Origin: Vibrio coralliilyticus ATCC BAA-450
GTDB lineage: Bacteria > Pseudomonadota > Gammaproteobacteria > Enterobacterales > Vibrionaceae
NCBI RefSeq assembly: GCF_000176135.1
Contig: NZ_ACZN01000019.1
Location: forward strand, 1-64,000
Length of the DNA: 64,000 nt
Direction of reading: 5' to 3'
Notes under the pieces: model-generated
What the model saw: only the letters and a program-made list of their open reading frames with translations
Database searches by the model: none
Told to the model about the DNA's origin: nothing
In this document: positions 12,027-22,184 of the stretch, in pieces
Position numbering within the stretch: the first letter of the stretch is position 1
Layout: every line of letters begins with the position of its first letter
Position numbers and translations under genes: made by a program

Positions 12027-13535
12027 ATGGAGTTCAGTGTAAAGAGTGGTAGCCCGGAAAAGCAACGTAGTGCATGTATCGTTGTGGGTGTATTCGAACC
12101 ACGTCGCCTTTCTCCAGTTGCTGAACAGCTCGATAAAATCAGCGACGGCTATATCAGTTCACTACTTCGCCGTGGTGATCTGGAAGGTAAACCAGGGCAG
12201 ATGCTACTTCTGCATCAAGTACCAGGTGTTTTGTCTGAACGTGTTTTACTTGTCGGTTGTGGCAAAGAACGCGAATTGGGCGAGCGTCAGTACAAAGAAA
12301 TTATTCAGAAAACGATTAACACTCTGAATGAAACAGGTTCAATGGAAGCGGTATGTTTCCTGACTGAGCTACACGTTAAAGGCCGCGATACTTACTGGAA
12401 GGTTCGTCAAGCAGTCGAAGCAACCAAAGATGGCCTGTACACTTTTGATCAGTTCAAGAGCGTCAAGCCAGAGACTCGCCGTCCACTGCGCAAGCTGGTA
12501 TTCAACGTACCAACTCGCCGTGAACTTAACCTAGGTGAAAAAGCGATCACTCATGGTCTTGCCATTGCTTCAGGGGTAAAAGCATCGAAAGATCTCGGCA
12601 ACATGCCGCCAAACATCGCAAACCCTGCTTACCTTGCTTCTCAGGCTCGTCGTCTGGCTGATGACTATGACACCATCACAACCAAGATTATTGGTGAGCA
12701 AGAGATGGAAAAACTGGGTATGACTTCATACCTTGCAGTAGGCCGCGGCTCTAAGAATGAATCTATGATGTCTATCATGGAATACAATGGCAACCCAGAT
12801 CCAGAAGCGAAACCAATCGTGTTGGTTGGTAAAGGTCTGACTTTTGATTCAGGCGGTATCTCACTTAAACCAGGTGAAGGTATGGATGAGATGAAGTACG
12901 ACATGTGTGGTGCGGCATCTGTTTTCGGTACCATGAAATCTCTGGCGAAACTTAACCTACCAATCAACGTCATTGGTGTTCTTGCTGGATGTGAAAACAT
13001 GCCAGGCAGCAATGCTTACCGTCCAGGTGACATTCTGACAACGATGTCAGGCCAAACTGTTGAAGTACTTAATACTGACGCTGAAGGCCGTTTGGTTCTT
13101 TGTGATGCACTGACTTATGTTGAGCGCTTCGAACCAGATTGTGTGGTAGACGTAGCAACGCTAACAGGCGCTTGTGTAATTGCACTGGGCCACCACATCA
13201 GCGGTGTTATCTCAAACCACAACCCACTGTCTCACGAGCTAGTGAACGCTTCTGAACAAGCAAGCGATCGTGCATGGCGTCTACCAATGGCAGACGAATA
13301 CCATGAGCAGCTGAAGAGCCCATTTGCTGACATGGCAAACATCGGTGGTCGCCCTGGCGGTACAATTACAGCAGGTTGCTTCCTGTCTAAATTTGCTAAG
13401 AAATACAACTGGGCACACGTCGACATCGCAGGTACTGCGTGGAAGTCAGGCGCAGCAAAAGGCTCAACAGGCCGCCCAGTCTCAATGCTTGTCCAGTTCT
13501 TACTGAACCGCAGTGGCCAAGAGACAGAAGAGTAA
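12027..13535 (+). CDS. pepA: leucyl aminopeptidase PepA
   Basis: Cytosolic, hexameric M17 aminopeptidase with two metal ions. The 502-residue protein has the family signature NTDAEGRL (residues 349-356) and metal-binding context [29 protein letters not shown] is recognisable just before it. The ATG at 12027 has AGGAG 7 bases upstream. In E. coli the same protein (also XerA/CarP) binds DNA in cer recombination and in pyrimidine control of carAB; such a role here is inferred only. It lies between lptF and holC, the usual gammaproteobacterial order, and is followed by its own terminator. Confidence 0.97.
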   Translation: MEFSVKSGSPEKQRSACIVVGVFEPRRLSPVAEQLDKISDGYISSLLRRGDLEGKPGQMLLLHQVPGVLSERVLLVGCGKERELGERQYKEIIQKTINTLNETGSMEAVCFLTELHVKGRDTYWKVRQAVEATKDGLYTFDQFKSVKPETRRPLRKLVFNVPTRRELNLGEKAITHGLAIASGVKASKDLGNMPPNIANPAYLASQARRLADDYDTITTKIIGEQEMEKLGMTSYLAVGRGSKNESMMSIMEYNGNPDPEAKPIVLVGKGLTFDSGGISLKPGEGMDEMKYDMCGAASVFGTMKSLAKLNLPINVIGVLAGCENMPGSNAYRPGDILTTMSGQTVEVLNTDAEGRLVLCDALTYVERFEPDCVVDVATLTGACVIALGHHISGVISNHNPLSHELVNASEQASDRAWRLPMADEYHEQLKSPFADMANIGGRPGGTITAGCFLSKFAKKYNWAHVDIAGTAWKSGAAKGSTGRPVSMLVQFLLNRSGQETEE

Positions 13536-13551
13536 TTTCTGAACAAATTCT

Positions 13552-13574
13552 AAAGGGCCGAAAGGCCCTTTTTT
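13552..13574 (+). terminator. terminator between pepA and holC
   Basis: AAAGGGCC-GAAA-GGCCCTTT is a perfect tetraloop hairpin followed by a T run, 16 bases after the pepA stop and 14 bases before the holC start. Expression of holC therefore needs readthrough or a promoter inside pepA. Confidence 0.85.
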
Positions 13575-13587
13575 ATTCGGAATGATT

Positions 13588-14037
13588 ATGCCAAACGCAA
13601 CGTTTTACATCATTAAGCCCGATTCACCGCAAGCCAACCGACAAGGCTTTGAACAATACGTTTTGTTTCTTGCTGGTCACTTTGCCAAACAGGGCGCTAA
13701 GGTGTATCTCCATTGCCATGATAAGCAGCATGCTGAGCAGTTAGCGGAATGTTTCTGGCAAGTCGATGCCGAACAATATCTGGCTCATAACCTCACTGGT
13801 GAAGGGCCTAAATATGGCACAGGCATTGAAATCGGATACCAAGGTGTTAAGCCCTCATGGAACCGACAATTGGTAATAAATTTGGCTGAAAATGAGACAA
13901 CCTTTGCGAACAAGTTTGCAGAGGTGGTAGACTTCGTCCCTTGCGAAGAAAAAGCCAAGCAACTGGCGCGAGAACGATATAAAATCTATCGCCAAGCGGG
14001 TTATCAGCTACAAACGATCGACATCGCACACAACTAA
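13588..14037 (+). CDS. holC: DNA polymerase III subunit chi
   Basis: Clamp-loader accessory subunit that links the psi subunit to single-strand binding protein. The 149-residue protein matches HolC from the N-terminus (MPNATFYII) through the conserved HNLTGEGPKYGTGIEIGY and the C-terminal motif VVDFVPCEEKAKQLARERYKIYR. The frame opens with an ATG at 13582, but the ATG at 13588 has CGGA at a better distance and matches the family. It lies between pepA and valS, the conserved gammaproteobacterial arrangement. Confidence 0.93.
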   Translation: MPNATFYIIKPDSPQANRQGFEQYVLFLAGHFAKQGAKVYLHCHDKQHAEQLAECFWQVDAEQYLAHNLTGEGPKYGTGIEIGYQGVKPSWNRQLVINLAENETTFANKFAEVVDFVPCEEKAKQLARERYKIYRQAGYQLQTIDIAHN

Positions 14038-14133
14038 TGGTCAATCCTTATAGCTAAGCTCTCCTTCTAGAGAGTTCACTTATAAAGATTGACTTAGAAT
14101 TAAACCAGACCTATCTGCAGAATATCTATAGCT

Positions 14134-17007
14134 ATGGAAAAGACATACAACCCAACTTCAATTGAACAAGCGTTATACCAAGCTTGGGAAGAGAAAGGCT
14201 ACTTTAAGCCACACGGTGACACGACGAAAGAATCATACAGCATCATGATCCCGCCACCGAACGTCACTGGTAGCCTACACATGGGCCACGCGTTCCAAGA
14301 TACAATCATGGATACTCTGATCCGTGCTGAACGTATGAAGGGCAAAAACACCCTTTGGCAGGTAGGTACTGACCACGCTGGTATCGCTACTCAGATGGTT
14401 GTTGAGCGTAAAATCGCAGCAGAAGAAGGCAAAACCAAACATGACTACGGTCGTGATGCCTTCATCGACAAGATCTGGGAATGGAAAAACGAATCTGGTG
14501 GCACAATCACTAAGCAGCTTCGTCGCCTTGGTGCATCAGTAGACTGGGACCGTGAGCGCTTCACGATGGACGATGGCCTATCTAACGCGGTTCAAGAAGT
14601 ATTCGTTCGCCTGTATGAAGAAGACCTGATCTACCGTGGTAAGCGTCTAGTAAACTGGGATCCTAAACTGCACACTGCAATTTCTGATCTTGAAGTTGAA
14701 AACAAAGACAAAAAAGGCCACATGTGGCACTTCCGCTACCCGCTAGCGGATGGCGTTAAAACAGCTGAAGGTAAAGACTACATTGTTGTTGCGACAACTC
14801 GTCCGGAAACCATGCTTGGTGATACGGGTGTTGCTGTAAACCCAGAAGATCCACGTTACAAAGATCTGATCGGCAAAGAAATTCTTCTTCCTGTAGTTGA
14901 TCGTCGCATCCCTATTGTGGGTGACGAGCACGCTGATATGGAGAAAGGTACTGGTTGTGTGAAGATCACTCCTGCACACGACTTCAATGACTATGAAGTC
15001 GGTAAACGTCACCAGCTACCAATGATCAACATCCTAACTTTCAACGCTGACATTCGTGATGCTGCGGAAGTATTCACCACTAACGGTGAAGCAAGTGATG
15101 TGTACTCAACTGAGCTACCAGCGAAATACCACGGCATGGAGCGCTTTGCTGCGCGTAAAGCTATCGTTGCAGAATTTGAAGAGCTAGGCCTTCTAGACGA
15201 AATCAAAGATCACGACCTAACCGTTCCTTACGGCGACCGTGGTGGCGTGGTTATCGAACCAATGCTAACTGACCAGTGGTACGTACGTGCTGCACCTCTT
15301 GCTGAGCCTGCTGTTAAAGCGGTTGAAGATGGTGAAATCCAGTTCGTGCCTAAGCAGTACGAAAACATGTACTTCTCTTGGATGCGTGACATTCAAGACT
15401 GGTGTATCTCTCGTCAGCTTTGGTGGGGTCACCGTATCCCAGCTTGGTACGACAACGACGGCAACGTCTATGTAGGTCGTACTGAAGAAGAAGTACGTAC
15501 AAACAACAACCTTGCACCTGTTGTAGTTCTTCGCCAAGACGACGACGTACTTGATACATGGTTCTCTTCTGCGCTATGGACGTTCGGTACTCAAGGCTGG
15601 CCAGAGCAAACTGAAGACCTGAAGACCTTCCACCCTTCAGATGTGCTAGTAACGGGCTTCGACATCATCTTCTTCTGGGTTGCGCGTATGATCATGATGA
15701 CCATGCACTTCAACAAAGATGAAAACGGTAAGTCACAAGTACCGTTCAAGACAGTTTACGTAACGGGTCTAATCCGTGACGAAAACGGCGACAAGATGTC
15801 TAAGTCTAAAGGTAACGTTCTTGACCCTATCGACATGATCGATGGTATCGACCTTGAGTCTCTAGTAGAGAAGCGTTGTGGCAACATGATGCAGCCTCAG
15901 CTAGCGAAGAAGATCGAGAAGAACACACGTAAGACTTTCGAAAACGGTATCGAACCATACGGTACTGACGCACTGCGTTTCACTCTTGCTGCTATGGCTT
16001 CTACTGGCCGTGACATCAACTGGGATATGAAGCGTCTTGAAGGTTACCGTAACTTCTGTAACAAACTATGGAACGCAAGCCGTTACGTACTAATGAATAC
16101 AGAAGAGCACGATTGTGGCATGTCACTGTCTGCTGAAGAGCGCGCGAGCCTAGAGTTCTCTCTAGCGGACAAATGGATTGAATCTCAGTTTGAGCTGGCT
16201 GCAAAAGAGTTTAACGCTCACCTAGACAACTTCCGTCTAGACATGGCAGCAAACACGCTTTACGAATTCATCTGGAACCAATTCTGTGACTGGTACCTAG
16301 AGCTAACTAAACCAGTTCTTTGGAAAGGTACAGAAGCTCAGCAACAAGCGACTCGCTACATGCTGATCACTGTGTTAGAGAAGACACTACGTCTTGCTCA
16401 CCCAGTGCTACCTTACATCACTGAATCTATCTGGCAGAGCGTTAAGCCGCTAGTAGACGGTGTTGAAGGCGACACCATCATGACTCAAGCACTACCTCAG
16501 TTTAACCAAGAGAACTTCAACGCTGAAATCGTAGAAGACATCGAATGGGTTAAGACCTTCATCACCGCAATCCGTAACCTACGTGCAGAATACGACATCG
16601 CACCTAGCAAAGGTCTGTCGGTAATGGTTAAGGTCGCTGATGAGAAAGATGCGGCTCGTATCGAAGCAAACAAGACAGTACTCAGCTCACTGGCTAAACT
16701 AGATGAAATCAAAGTACTGGCTGAAGGTGAAGAGACGCCAGCTTGTGCAACTAAACTGGTTGAGAAGTCTGAGCTGATGATCCCAATGGCAGGTCTGATC
16801 GACAAAGATGCTGAGCTTGCTCGTCTTGATGGCGAAATCAAGAAAACGCACGGCGAAATCAAACGTATCGAAGGTAAGCTAGGTAATGAAGGTTTCGTTG
16901 CTAAAGCGCCTGAAGCGGTTGTTGCGAAAGAGCGTGAAAAGCTAGAAGGTTACCAAGAAACCTTAATCAAGCTTGAAGAGCAGAAGACAACCATCGCGGC
17001 ACTGTAA
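14134..17007 (+). CDS. valS: valine--tRNA ligase
   Basis: Class Ia aminoacyl-tRNA synthetase with an editing domain against threonine. The 957-residue protein carries the HIGH-type motif HMGH (residues 49-52) after PPPNVTGSL, the editing insertion in the middle ([15 protein letters not shown], residues about 220-235), the KMSKS motif (554-558), the anticodon-binding helices and a C-terminal coiled coil rich in Lys/Glu (about 890-957). Its codon use is strongly biased, as expected for a highly expressed gene. It ends at a bidirectional terminator facing the M48 peptidase gene. Confidence 0.98.
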   Translation: MEKTYNPTSIEQALYQAWEEKGYFKPHGDTTKESYSIMIPPPNVTGSLHMGHAFQDTIMDTLIRAERMKGKNTLWQVGTDHAGIATQMVVERKIAAEEGKTKHDYGRDAFIDKIWEWKNESGGTITKQLRRLGASVDWDRERFTMDDGLSNAVQEVFVRLYEEDLIYRGKRLVNWDPKLHTAISDLEVENKDKKGHMWHFRYPLADGVKTAEGKDYIVVATTRPETMLGDTGVAVNPEDPRYKDLIGKEILLPVVDRRIPIVGDEHADMEKGTGCVKITPAHDFNDYEVGKRHQLPMINILTFNADIRDAAEVFTTNGEASDVYSTELPAKYHGMERFAARKAIVAEFEELGLLDEIKDHDLTVPYGDRGGVVIEPMLTDQWYVRAAPLAEPAVKAVEDGEIQFVPKQYENMYFSWMRDIQDWCISRQLWWGHRIPAWYDNDGNVYVGRTEEEVRTNNNLAPVVVLRQDDDVLDTWFSSALWTFGTQGWPEQTEDLKTFHPSDVLVTGFDIIFFWVARMIMMTMHFNKDENGKSQVPFKTVYVTGLIRDENGDKMSKSKGNVLDPIDMIDGIDLESLVEKRCGNMMQPQLAKKIEKNTRKTFENGIEPYGTDALRFTLAAMASTGRDINWDMKRLEGYRNFCNKLWNASRYVLMNTEEHDCGMSLSAEERASLEFSLADKWIESQFELAAKEFNAHLDNFRLDMAANTLYEFIWNQFCDWYLELTKPVLWKGTEAQQQATRYMLITVLEKTLRLAHPVLPYITESIWQSVKPLVDGVEGDTIMTQALPQFNQENFNAEIVEDIEWVKTFITAIRNLRAEYDIAPSKGLSVMVKVADEKDAARIEANKTVLSSLAKLDEIKVLAEGEETPACATKLVEKSELMIPMAGLIDKDAELARLDGEIKKTHGEIKRIEGKLGNEGFVAKAPEAVVAKEREKLEGYQETLIKLEEQKTTIAAL

Positions 17008-17027
17008 ACCAGTACCATAGATAAAGA

Positions 17028-17055
17028 AAAGGCAGCGAATTCGCTGCCTTTTTTA
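17028..17055. terminator. terminator between valS and the M48 peptidase gene
   Basis: AAGGCAGCGAA/TTCGCTGCCTT is a perfect hairpin followed by TTTTA on the plus strand and by TTCTTT on the minus strand. It serves valS and probably also the convergent peptidase gene. Confidence 0.8.
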
Positions 17056-17068
17056 TCTCTGTGATTCG

Positions 17069-18061
17069 TTATTCGCGTGCGGCCTGGATGCGCAGCTCAA
17101 AACCAGGGTGACTACTCATCCATTCTGGCATTTCCAACCTTTCTTGTTGTCTGAACAACTCAAACATCTCTGCCATCGGTTCACTACTGCCGTATATATC
17201 CACCATCGCTTGTCGAGCATAAGCGTCAGCTTCCAGTTCAGCGTCACGAGAGTGACCATTGGAAAGGAAGAAAACCCCTAGCCCGGCCAAGTTATCCACC
17301 ACTCCCGAGCTTTCACCGGTTAACACTGCAACTCCAACTGAAAGTAAACTCGAATGGACTAACCTTTTGATCATATGGCGATGATGAACATGACCTAGCT
17401 CGTGAAGGATAATGCTATCGAGCTGTTGTTCATTCTCAGCCAGAGTAACCAAATCGTCGAGTAATACGATTTTCCCACCAGGCAATGCAAATGCATTGGC
17501 GCCAAGCTCTGAGGAGCGAAACTCCACCTCAATGGGATAAGGTAACGCTTCCAACTGTGTGACATGCTGAGCCACACGTTGGCGGATCGCTTGCTGCTCT
17601 TGCGAACTCAACTCGCTCTCTTGCCAGCTGTTATCAAAGCTTTCGAGCACTTTATCGCCCAGCGCCACAGCAACGTAATCAGGGATAGCATTAGCGACCT
17701 TCTCACTGGTCCATGGCAAGACATAAAAGTAGCTACCTAATACCACTCCAATACACACTACCGCTGACAACAACCACGCTAACCAGTTGGTTTCCATCTT
17801 ATCAATGGTACTGCTTTTGCGATTTCGTTCCAGCCAGTGGCTGACTTCTGCCGTTCTTTCAACCACAAATACCCAGCCATCGGGGAACTTAAAACGCACG
17901 GGTAGATTACCAACAGGGACACTAATATCGGCGTATTGCTGATCACAACTGATGATTTTCCCGTCAACACGCAAACTTAATGCATTGGCTTGAGTGACAT
18001 CCAACTTGGCAGGATGACGCTCCGAGCTGCGTGGCGGAAACGCCACCCCGTCAAATAGCAT
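17069..18061 (-). CDS. membrane-anchored M48 family metallopeptidase
   Basis: Predicted zinc endopeptidase of the M48 (HtpX/Oma1/BepA) superfamily. The 330-residue protein has a cytosolic-looking N-terminal beta-rich part of unknown fold (1-100), a membrane segment (WLAWLLSAVVCIGVVLGSYF, about 105-125), and the peptidase domain with HELGH at residues 220-224 followed by HHRHM and the third-ligand region DAELEADAYA. A second hydrophobic stretch lies between these. Its ATG overlaps the stop codon of the yjgN-like gene by one base (TAATG), so the two should be translationally coupled. The substrate is unknown. The membrane topology suggests that the catalytic domain may face the periplasm, but that is inferred only from the helix count. 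Confidence 0.85.
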   Translation of the reverse strand: MLFDGVAFPPRSSERHPAKLDVTQANALSLRVDGKIISCDQQYADISVPVGNLPVRFKFPDGWVFVVERTAEVSHWLERNRKSSTIDKMETNWLAWLLSAVVCIGVVLGSYFYVLPWTSEKVANAIPDYVAVALGDKVLESFDNSWQESELSSQEQQAIRQRVAQHVTQLEALPYPIEVEFRSSELGANAFALPGGKIVLLDDLVTLAENEQQLDSIILHELGHVHHRHMIKRLVHSSLLSVGVAVLTGESSGVVDNLAGLGVFFLSNGHSRDAELEADAYARQAMVDIYGSSEPMAEMFELFRQQERLEMPEWMSSHPGFELRIQAARE

Positions 18062-19236
18062 TAGCTGATTCCGATACCTAGATCAAAGGCCTGTGCCACT
18101 TCATCCGATACTGCAGATTTGACATTTGAATCTTGGTCTGTCGCCTTCAGCGCACTCATATCGCCAAACACCACGGTGTTATCAGCAACATAACGGGATG
18201 TTCTGACCATAACCCAAGGTCTGGCAATACTTAGCGTCACCACCTGTAGTAAGAAGTTAGAGATCACCAACCAAGTGTACCCTCTCGCAGTCAGTGACGA
18301 CTTAAAGGTGTATTGACTGTCTGACTCTTGATCCAACTTCGCCCGCAGTTGATCAAAGATGTAATTACGCAATCGCGTTGTGGTGTAGGCTGTCAGGCCG
18401 ATAGTCAGTGTAATGATGGCTAGGTAAGCCACAATAAACACCGTAACCTGAGATACGCCCATCAACGAGCTGAAGTCCCCATTCTGAAGCGCGGTAAAAT
18501 CGAAACCGCTAAATACCGTCAAAGACATTGCAATCAAAAGAACAATCGACGCGACAATACCTAAGCCTATCGCTTTTAGATAAGTTTTGAAAAAGAAGCC
18601 CGTTTCAAGTTCCGCACTGAACTTCCAATCTCCGTATCGATAGCCATTAGAAAAATACTTATGCGCGCCAGCCACAACCCATGCATACAACACAGCCATG
18701 AACACCAAAGACGCAATACCTAATACCGTTGCAGCGACTGCAGAAACACTGGATACCGCCACGACCACACCAATATAGATAGCCATCGCTAGCAAAGCAC
18801 CTAAACCGCGCCCCATAAGCGCTACATAGGCATCTTTCAATGAAGAGTCAAAAGAGAAATGAACATTGCGGTAACTCGTCTTTGCGGCATCAAAGCGGGC
18901 ATTGCTCCATAACAACCAAGGTAAAGCAATGTAAAAAACCAGTAATAGAGCCGCGCTCGCTGCTGGGAAAAAGGCGTTCGCCACGGCCCAAATCACTAGT
19001 ACTGCAACAGCAACTAAACGTCCTTTGAGGATTTGCATCGGCTCAGCATGGTACTCAAAATTATCATTATCGACATAGGTATTACCGTAGAAATAACGTT
19101 TGGTTCTGACCTTCGCCCATGCTGAATAGATACCAAAAGTGATGATGGTCAGCAGAACATTGACTATCCAAATACCAAAGAATTCGCCTCCCTTTCCCTT
19201 AAACTCAACGGGATTTGTTATATGTTTTTGTTCCAT
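18061..19236 (-). CDS. yjgN: YjgN family (DUF898) inner-membrane protein
   Basis: The 391-residue polytopic membrane protein begins with the DUF898 hallmark EFKGKGGEFFGIWIVNVLL and contains the repeated motif type YSAWAKVRTKRYFYGNT (N-terminal) and later WKFSAELETGFFFKTYL and SNFLLQVVTLSIARPWVMVRTSRY, consistent with an internally repeated structure. Seven or more membrane segments can be seen. The function of the family is unknown. It is the first gene of a two-gene unit with the M48 peptidase, next to valS as yjgN is in E. coli. A possible FNR-type site lies about 100 bases upstream. Confidence 0.85.
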   Translation of the reverse strand: MEQKHITNPVEFKGKGGEFFGIWIVNVLLTIITFGIYSAWAKVRTKRYFYGNTYVDNDNFEYHAEPMQILKGRLVAVAVLVIWAVANAFFPAASAALLLVFYIALPWLLWSNARFDAAKTSYRNVHFSFDSSLKDAYVALMGRGLGALLAMAIYIGVVVAVSSVSAVAATVLGIASLVFMAVLYAWVVAGAHKYFSNGYRYGDWKFSAELETGFFFKTYLKAIGLGIVASIVLLIAMSLTVFSGFDFTALQNGDFSSLMGVSQVTVFIVAYLAIITLTIGLTAYTTTRLRNYIFDQLRAKLDQESDSQYTFKSSLTARGYTWLVISNFLLQVVTLSIARPWVMVRTSRYVADNTVVFGDMSALKATDQDSNVKSAVSDEVAQAFDLGIGIS

Positions 19237-19533
19237 TTATTACATTTCCTGACGTAGTTGACTAAAACACAAGACAAATAATTTCTTACATTTCATTTCC
19301 AGCGTCTATGTCTTAATAACAAGAAAATGCAACCAGTTGATGTACATCACAAATAATATGGAGTATTAACACAATAATTTTACATATAGTGGACATCAAA
19401 AACATTTGCCCATGAAATATCAATTGCTTATTGATTGAATCTGACCTTGTTTCACTTCGCTTTTGAGCAGTAATGATCCAATTGAGCCTGTCTCTTCTAG
19501 AATTACTTAGAGGCCACCAAATAAGGAGCCAAG
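19237..19533. other. intergenic region between yjgN and the binding-protein gene
   Basis: About 300 bases separate the divergent genes. It holds a candidate FNR-type site (19337-19350) and a small inverted repeat ATCAAT/ATTGAT near 19420. No other structure or open frame with a ribosome binding site was seen. Confidence 0.6.
19337..19350. promoter_or_regulatory. candidate FNR-type site
   Basis: TTGATGTACATCAC matches the FNR consensus TTGAT-N4-ATCAA at 9 of 10 defined bases. It lies about 100 bases upstream of yjgN and about 185 bases upstream of the divergent binding-protein gene. It also resembles half of a CRP site, so the regulator is uncertain. Confidence 0.4.
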
Positions 19534-20271
19534 ATGTTGAAGAAATCCTTGTTAGTTATTCCCCTGCTTCAATGCTTGTTTGTCTTGTCAGCCTACGCCG
19601 AAAGCACACATCAAACCGTCAAGATCACAGCCGGAGATTGGCCACCGTTTATTGGTCAGAACCTTGAGGGCTATGGTGTCGTCGCACAAACCATTGAACA
19701 GGTTTTTGCGTTGCAAGGCTATGAGGTGACTTTCGCTTTTTATCCTTGGGCTAGAGCTTATGAGAAAGCTCAAAGTGGAGAGTATGATGCCACTGCGGTA
19801 TGGATGTTTGATGAAGATCGGACGGAGCATTTCTATTACAGTGAACCAGTCTCGCAAGAGCAATTTGTCTTCTTTCATCACAAAGACTTAGCGTTTGATT
19901 GGTCTAAGATAGACGATCTCAAGGGATACAAGATGGGTGGAGGGTTAGGTTACAGCTATGGGGAAGCTTTGGATGCCTTAATCGATGCAAAAGAGGTCAG
20001 CATAAGCCGAGTCAACAACCCTAGCCAGAATCTGCTGCGCCTTAATCATAAACGTATCCAAATCTATCCAGAAGAACGTCAAATCGGCATGTATCATCTG
20101 AGCCAGCAACCAGAAGAGATTCGAAATAACATTACCTATCACCCGAAACCCTTTCTTAATAACGACGGTTTCGTGATGTTCTCCAAACAAAGCCCTAGAG
20201 GAAAAGAGCTATTAGAGATCTTTAACCAAGGGCTTATCAAGTGGCACCAACAACAATCTAAAGGCCACTAA
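19534..20271 (+). CDS. periplasmic substrate-binding protein, SBP family 3-like, orphan
   Basis: The 245-residue protein has a signal peptide (MLKKSLLVIPLLQCLFVLSA, cut after AYA near residue 22) and a fold typical of amino-acid type solute-binding proteins: GDWPPFIG at the start, GYGVVAQTIEQVFALQGYEV, and DATAVWMFDEDRTEHFYYSEPVSQ. Such proteins bind small ligands in the periplasm. No permease or ATPase gene is adjacent, so it may feed a transporter encoded elsewhere or act as a sensor input. Ligand unknown. The ATG has AAGGAG 8 bases upstream. Its 3' end overlaps the convergent dehydrogenase gene by 4 bases. Confidence 0.8.
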   Translation: MLKKSLLVIPLLQCLFVLSAYAESTHQTVKITAGDWPPFIGQNLEGYGVVAQTIEQVFALQGYEVTFAFYPWARAYEKAQSGEYDATAVWMFDEDRTEHFYYSEPVSQEQFVFFHHKDLAFDWSKIDDLKGYKMGGGLGYSYGEALDALIDAKEVSISRVNNPSQNLLRLNHKRIQIYPEERQIGMYHLSQQPEEIRNNITYHPKPFLNNDGFVMFSKQSPRGKELLEIFNQGLIKWHQQQSKGH

Positions 20272-21230
20272 ACGACACGGTTTTGTTCCTGCCCTTGATG
20301 AAAGGCAGTGATGTTATCCATCAGGATGTTCGCTAATTTCTGAATCGATGAGTCACTGCCCCACGCAACATGTGGAGTCAGGAGCAAATTAGGCAGATTC
20401 ATATTAGCGAGCAACGGGTTGCTGTCGTCCGCTGGCTCTTGGCTAAATACATCGACACCAGCACCAGCAATCGTGCCTCGTTTTAAGGCCTCAACCAGAG
20501 CCGCTTCATCAACCAACCCACCTCGACCAGTATTGATCAGCACACTGCCAGGCTTCATTTGAGCCAGTTCATGACGCCCAATCAAGTTATGAGTCTGTTC
20601 ATTCAACGGACAATGTAGCGTCAAGACATCAGCCATCATCAACACCTGCTCAAATGGCAGGTAACCTTTTCGGCAATGATGCGCACCTTTATGTTCTGCA
20701 TAAATGACTTGCATACCAATCGCCTTCGCCAGCGCGGCAGTAGCCTGACCCAAAGCTCCAGAGCCGACAACGCCCAGCGTCGAGCCTGCTACGTCACCAA
20801 TTGGGTGAGTAAAGAAACAAAACTGTTTATTGCGTTGCCATTCCCCTTTGGCAATATCATTGTGGTAGCCCATCAAATTGCGCTTAAGAGCAAATATCAT
20901 CCCAATCACATGCTCAGGCACCGATTGAGTGGCGTAGCCCTGCACGTTTGTGACAGCTATGTTTTGCTCACGGCAGTAATCAATGTCGATGTTGTTGAAG
21001 CCAGTAGCCGAGACAGCGATCAGCTTGAGATCCGGTAGTTGGCGCAACACTGCCGCATCTAATACGACTTTATTCGTGATGACGATATGAGCGTTTTTCA
21101 GCCGTTCTACCACCAGCTCAGGGCTGGTGAAATCATATTCAATCCATTGGTGATCAAAAGGAAGGTGAGGTAATTCGATATGAGTTGGGATCGTCGCACG
21201 ATCCAAGAACACAACATTAGGCAGCGACAT
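20268..21230 (-). CDS. D-2-hydroxyacid dehydrogenase (glycerate dehydrogenase-like)
   Basis: NAD(P)-dependent oxidoreductase of the D-isomer-specific family, reducing 2-oxoacids such as hydroxypyruvate or glyoxylate. The 320-residue protein has the Rossmann motif GVVGSGALGQ (about 154-163), the signature VLINTGRGGLVDEAALVEAL with the catalytic Arg context, and the catalytic His in LLTPHVAWGS. The N-terminal substrate-binding part includes LIAVSATGFNNIDIDYC. It is nearest to HprA-type glycerate dehydrogenases, but the exact substrate cannot be read from the sequence. It precedes rluA on the chromosome in reverse order; a 29-base gap suggests that rluA and this gene are co-transcribed. Confidence 0.88.
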   Translation of the reverse strand: MSLPNVVFLDRATIPTHIELPHLPFDHQWIEYDFTSPELVVERLKNAHIVITNKVVLDAAVLRQLPDLKLIAVSATGFNNIDIDYCREQNIAVTNVQGYATQSVPEHVIGMIFALKRNLMGYHNDIAKGEWQRNKQFCFFTHPIGDVAGSTLGVVGSGALGQATAALAKAIGMQVIYAEHKGAHHCRKGYLPFEQVLMMADVLTLHCPLNEQTHNLIGRHELAQMKPGSVLINTGRGGLVDEAALVEALKRGTIAGAGVDVFSQEPADDSNPLLANMNLPNLLLTPHVAWGSDSSIQKLANILMDNITAFHQGQEQNRVV

Positions 21231-21259
21231 GGTTTCTCCTTTCGCTGCCTATAATGAAA

Positions 21260-21997
21260 TCATGGACGCGGCAGCGTTTTATAGTCCGGCAATTCTCGCA
21301 CAGGATCGAAATAGTTAAAGATCAACGCCTCCGCTTCAGGATAGAAATCACAAGGAACAAAAATACTGCGTAGACGTTCATCTTGAGGATGGTAAAAACT
21401 CAATTCAGCCGCATGCAGTTCAAGACGGCTTGAGAATTCAAAGGCTTCTCCCTGTGAATAGAACTCATCTCCGACAATCGGATGTCCTAAAGCCTGCATA
21501 TGCACACGTAGCTGATGTGAACGCCCAGTTATAGGCAGTAGCCTGACGATGGTGGTCTGCTCTTCCCGCTTCGCCACCTCAAATAAGGTTTTTGATGGCT
21601 TACCCTGTTCAAAACAGACTTTCTGCTTCGGCCGATTTGGCCAATCACAAATCAGTGGAAGATCCACTTCTCCCTCTTGTTGTTCAACGCGTCCCCATAC
21701 ACGAGCATAGTAGACCTTATGCGTGAGGCGAAACTGAAACTGTTTTTTTAACGCCGATTCTGTGGGCTTGTTCTTGGCAAACAGCATCAAACCTGAAGTT
21801 GACATATCAAGACGATGAACCGGTTGGATGTCAGGATAGATGTCTTTCAAGCGGCTCCACATGCTGTCGTAATGCTCTTCAGCCCTGCCTGGCACAGACA
21901 AAAGACCCGACGGCTTATTCACCACAAGGATGCCTTCATCTTCAAATACTCGCTCAATCCATGGCTCGGTGGGAGGATGGTATTGCTGCATAGCCAT
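21260..21997 (-). CDS. rluA: RluA family pseudouridine synthase (23S rRNA U746 / tRNA U32)
   Basis: Converts uridine to pseudouridine in 23S rRNA helix 35 and in tRNA position 32. The 245-residue protein matches E. coli RluA from the start (MAMQQYHPPTEPW) and has the catalytic motif HRLDMSTSGL with Asp64, then LICDWPNRPKQKVC and ITGRSHQLRVHM. The frame could begin at a TTG (22009), but the ATG at 21997 aligns with the family. It stands near rapA, its usual neighbour, though here a transporter gene is inserted between rluA and rapA. Confidence 0.92.
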   Translation of the reverse strand: MAMQQYHPPTEPWIERVFEDEGILVVNKPSGLLSVPGRAEEHYDSMWSRLKDIYPDIQPVHRLDMSTSGLMLFAKNKPTESALKKQFQFRLTHKVYYARVWGRVEQQEGEVDLPLICDWPNRPKQKVCFEQGKPSKTLFEVAKREEQTTIVRLLPITGRSHQLRVHMQALGHPIVGDEFYSQGEAFEFSSRLELHAAELSFYHPQDERLRSIFVPCDFYPEAEALIFNYFDPVRELPDYKTLPRP

Positions 21998-22184
21998 AAA
22001 ACATCTCAATCAGATTTATAACTCAGCCAGTATATCAGAGTCATGCCTGTGACAGCGTTTCCACATCCTAGTATGTTTTAGCTTTTTTCATGTAAATAAT
22101 ATTTAACGCCTTGGTTGCATATGATATTCATACCCGCCATTGACAAGACACAATCACTAACAACAAAAACATCAAGGAACACAA

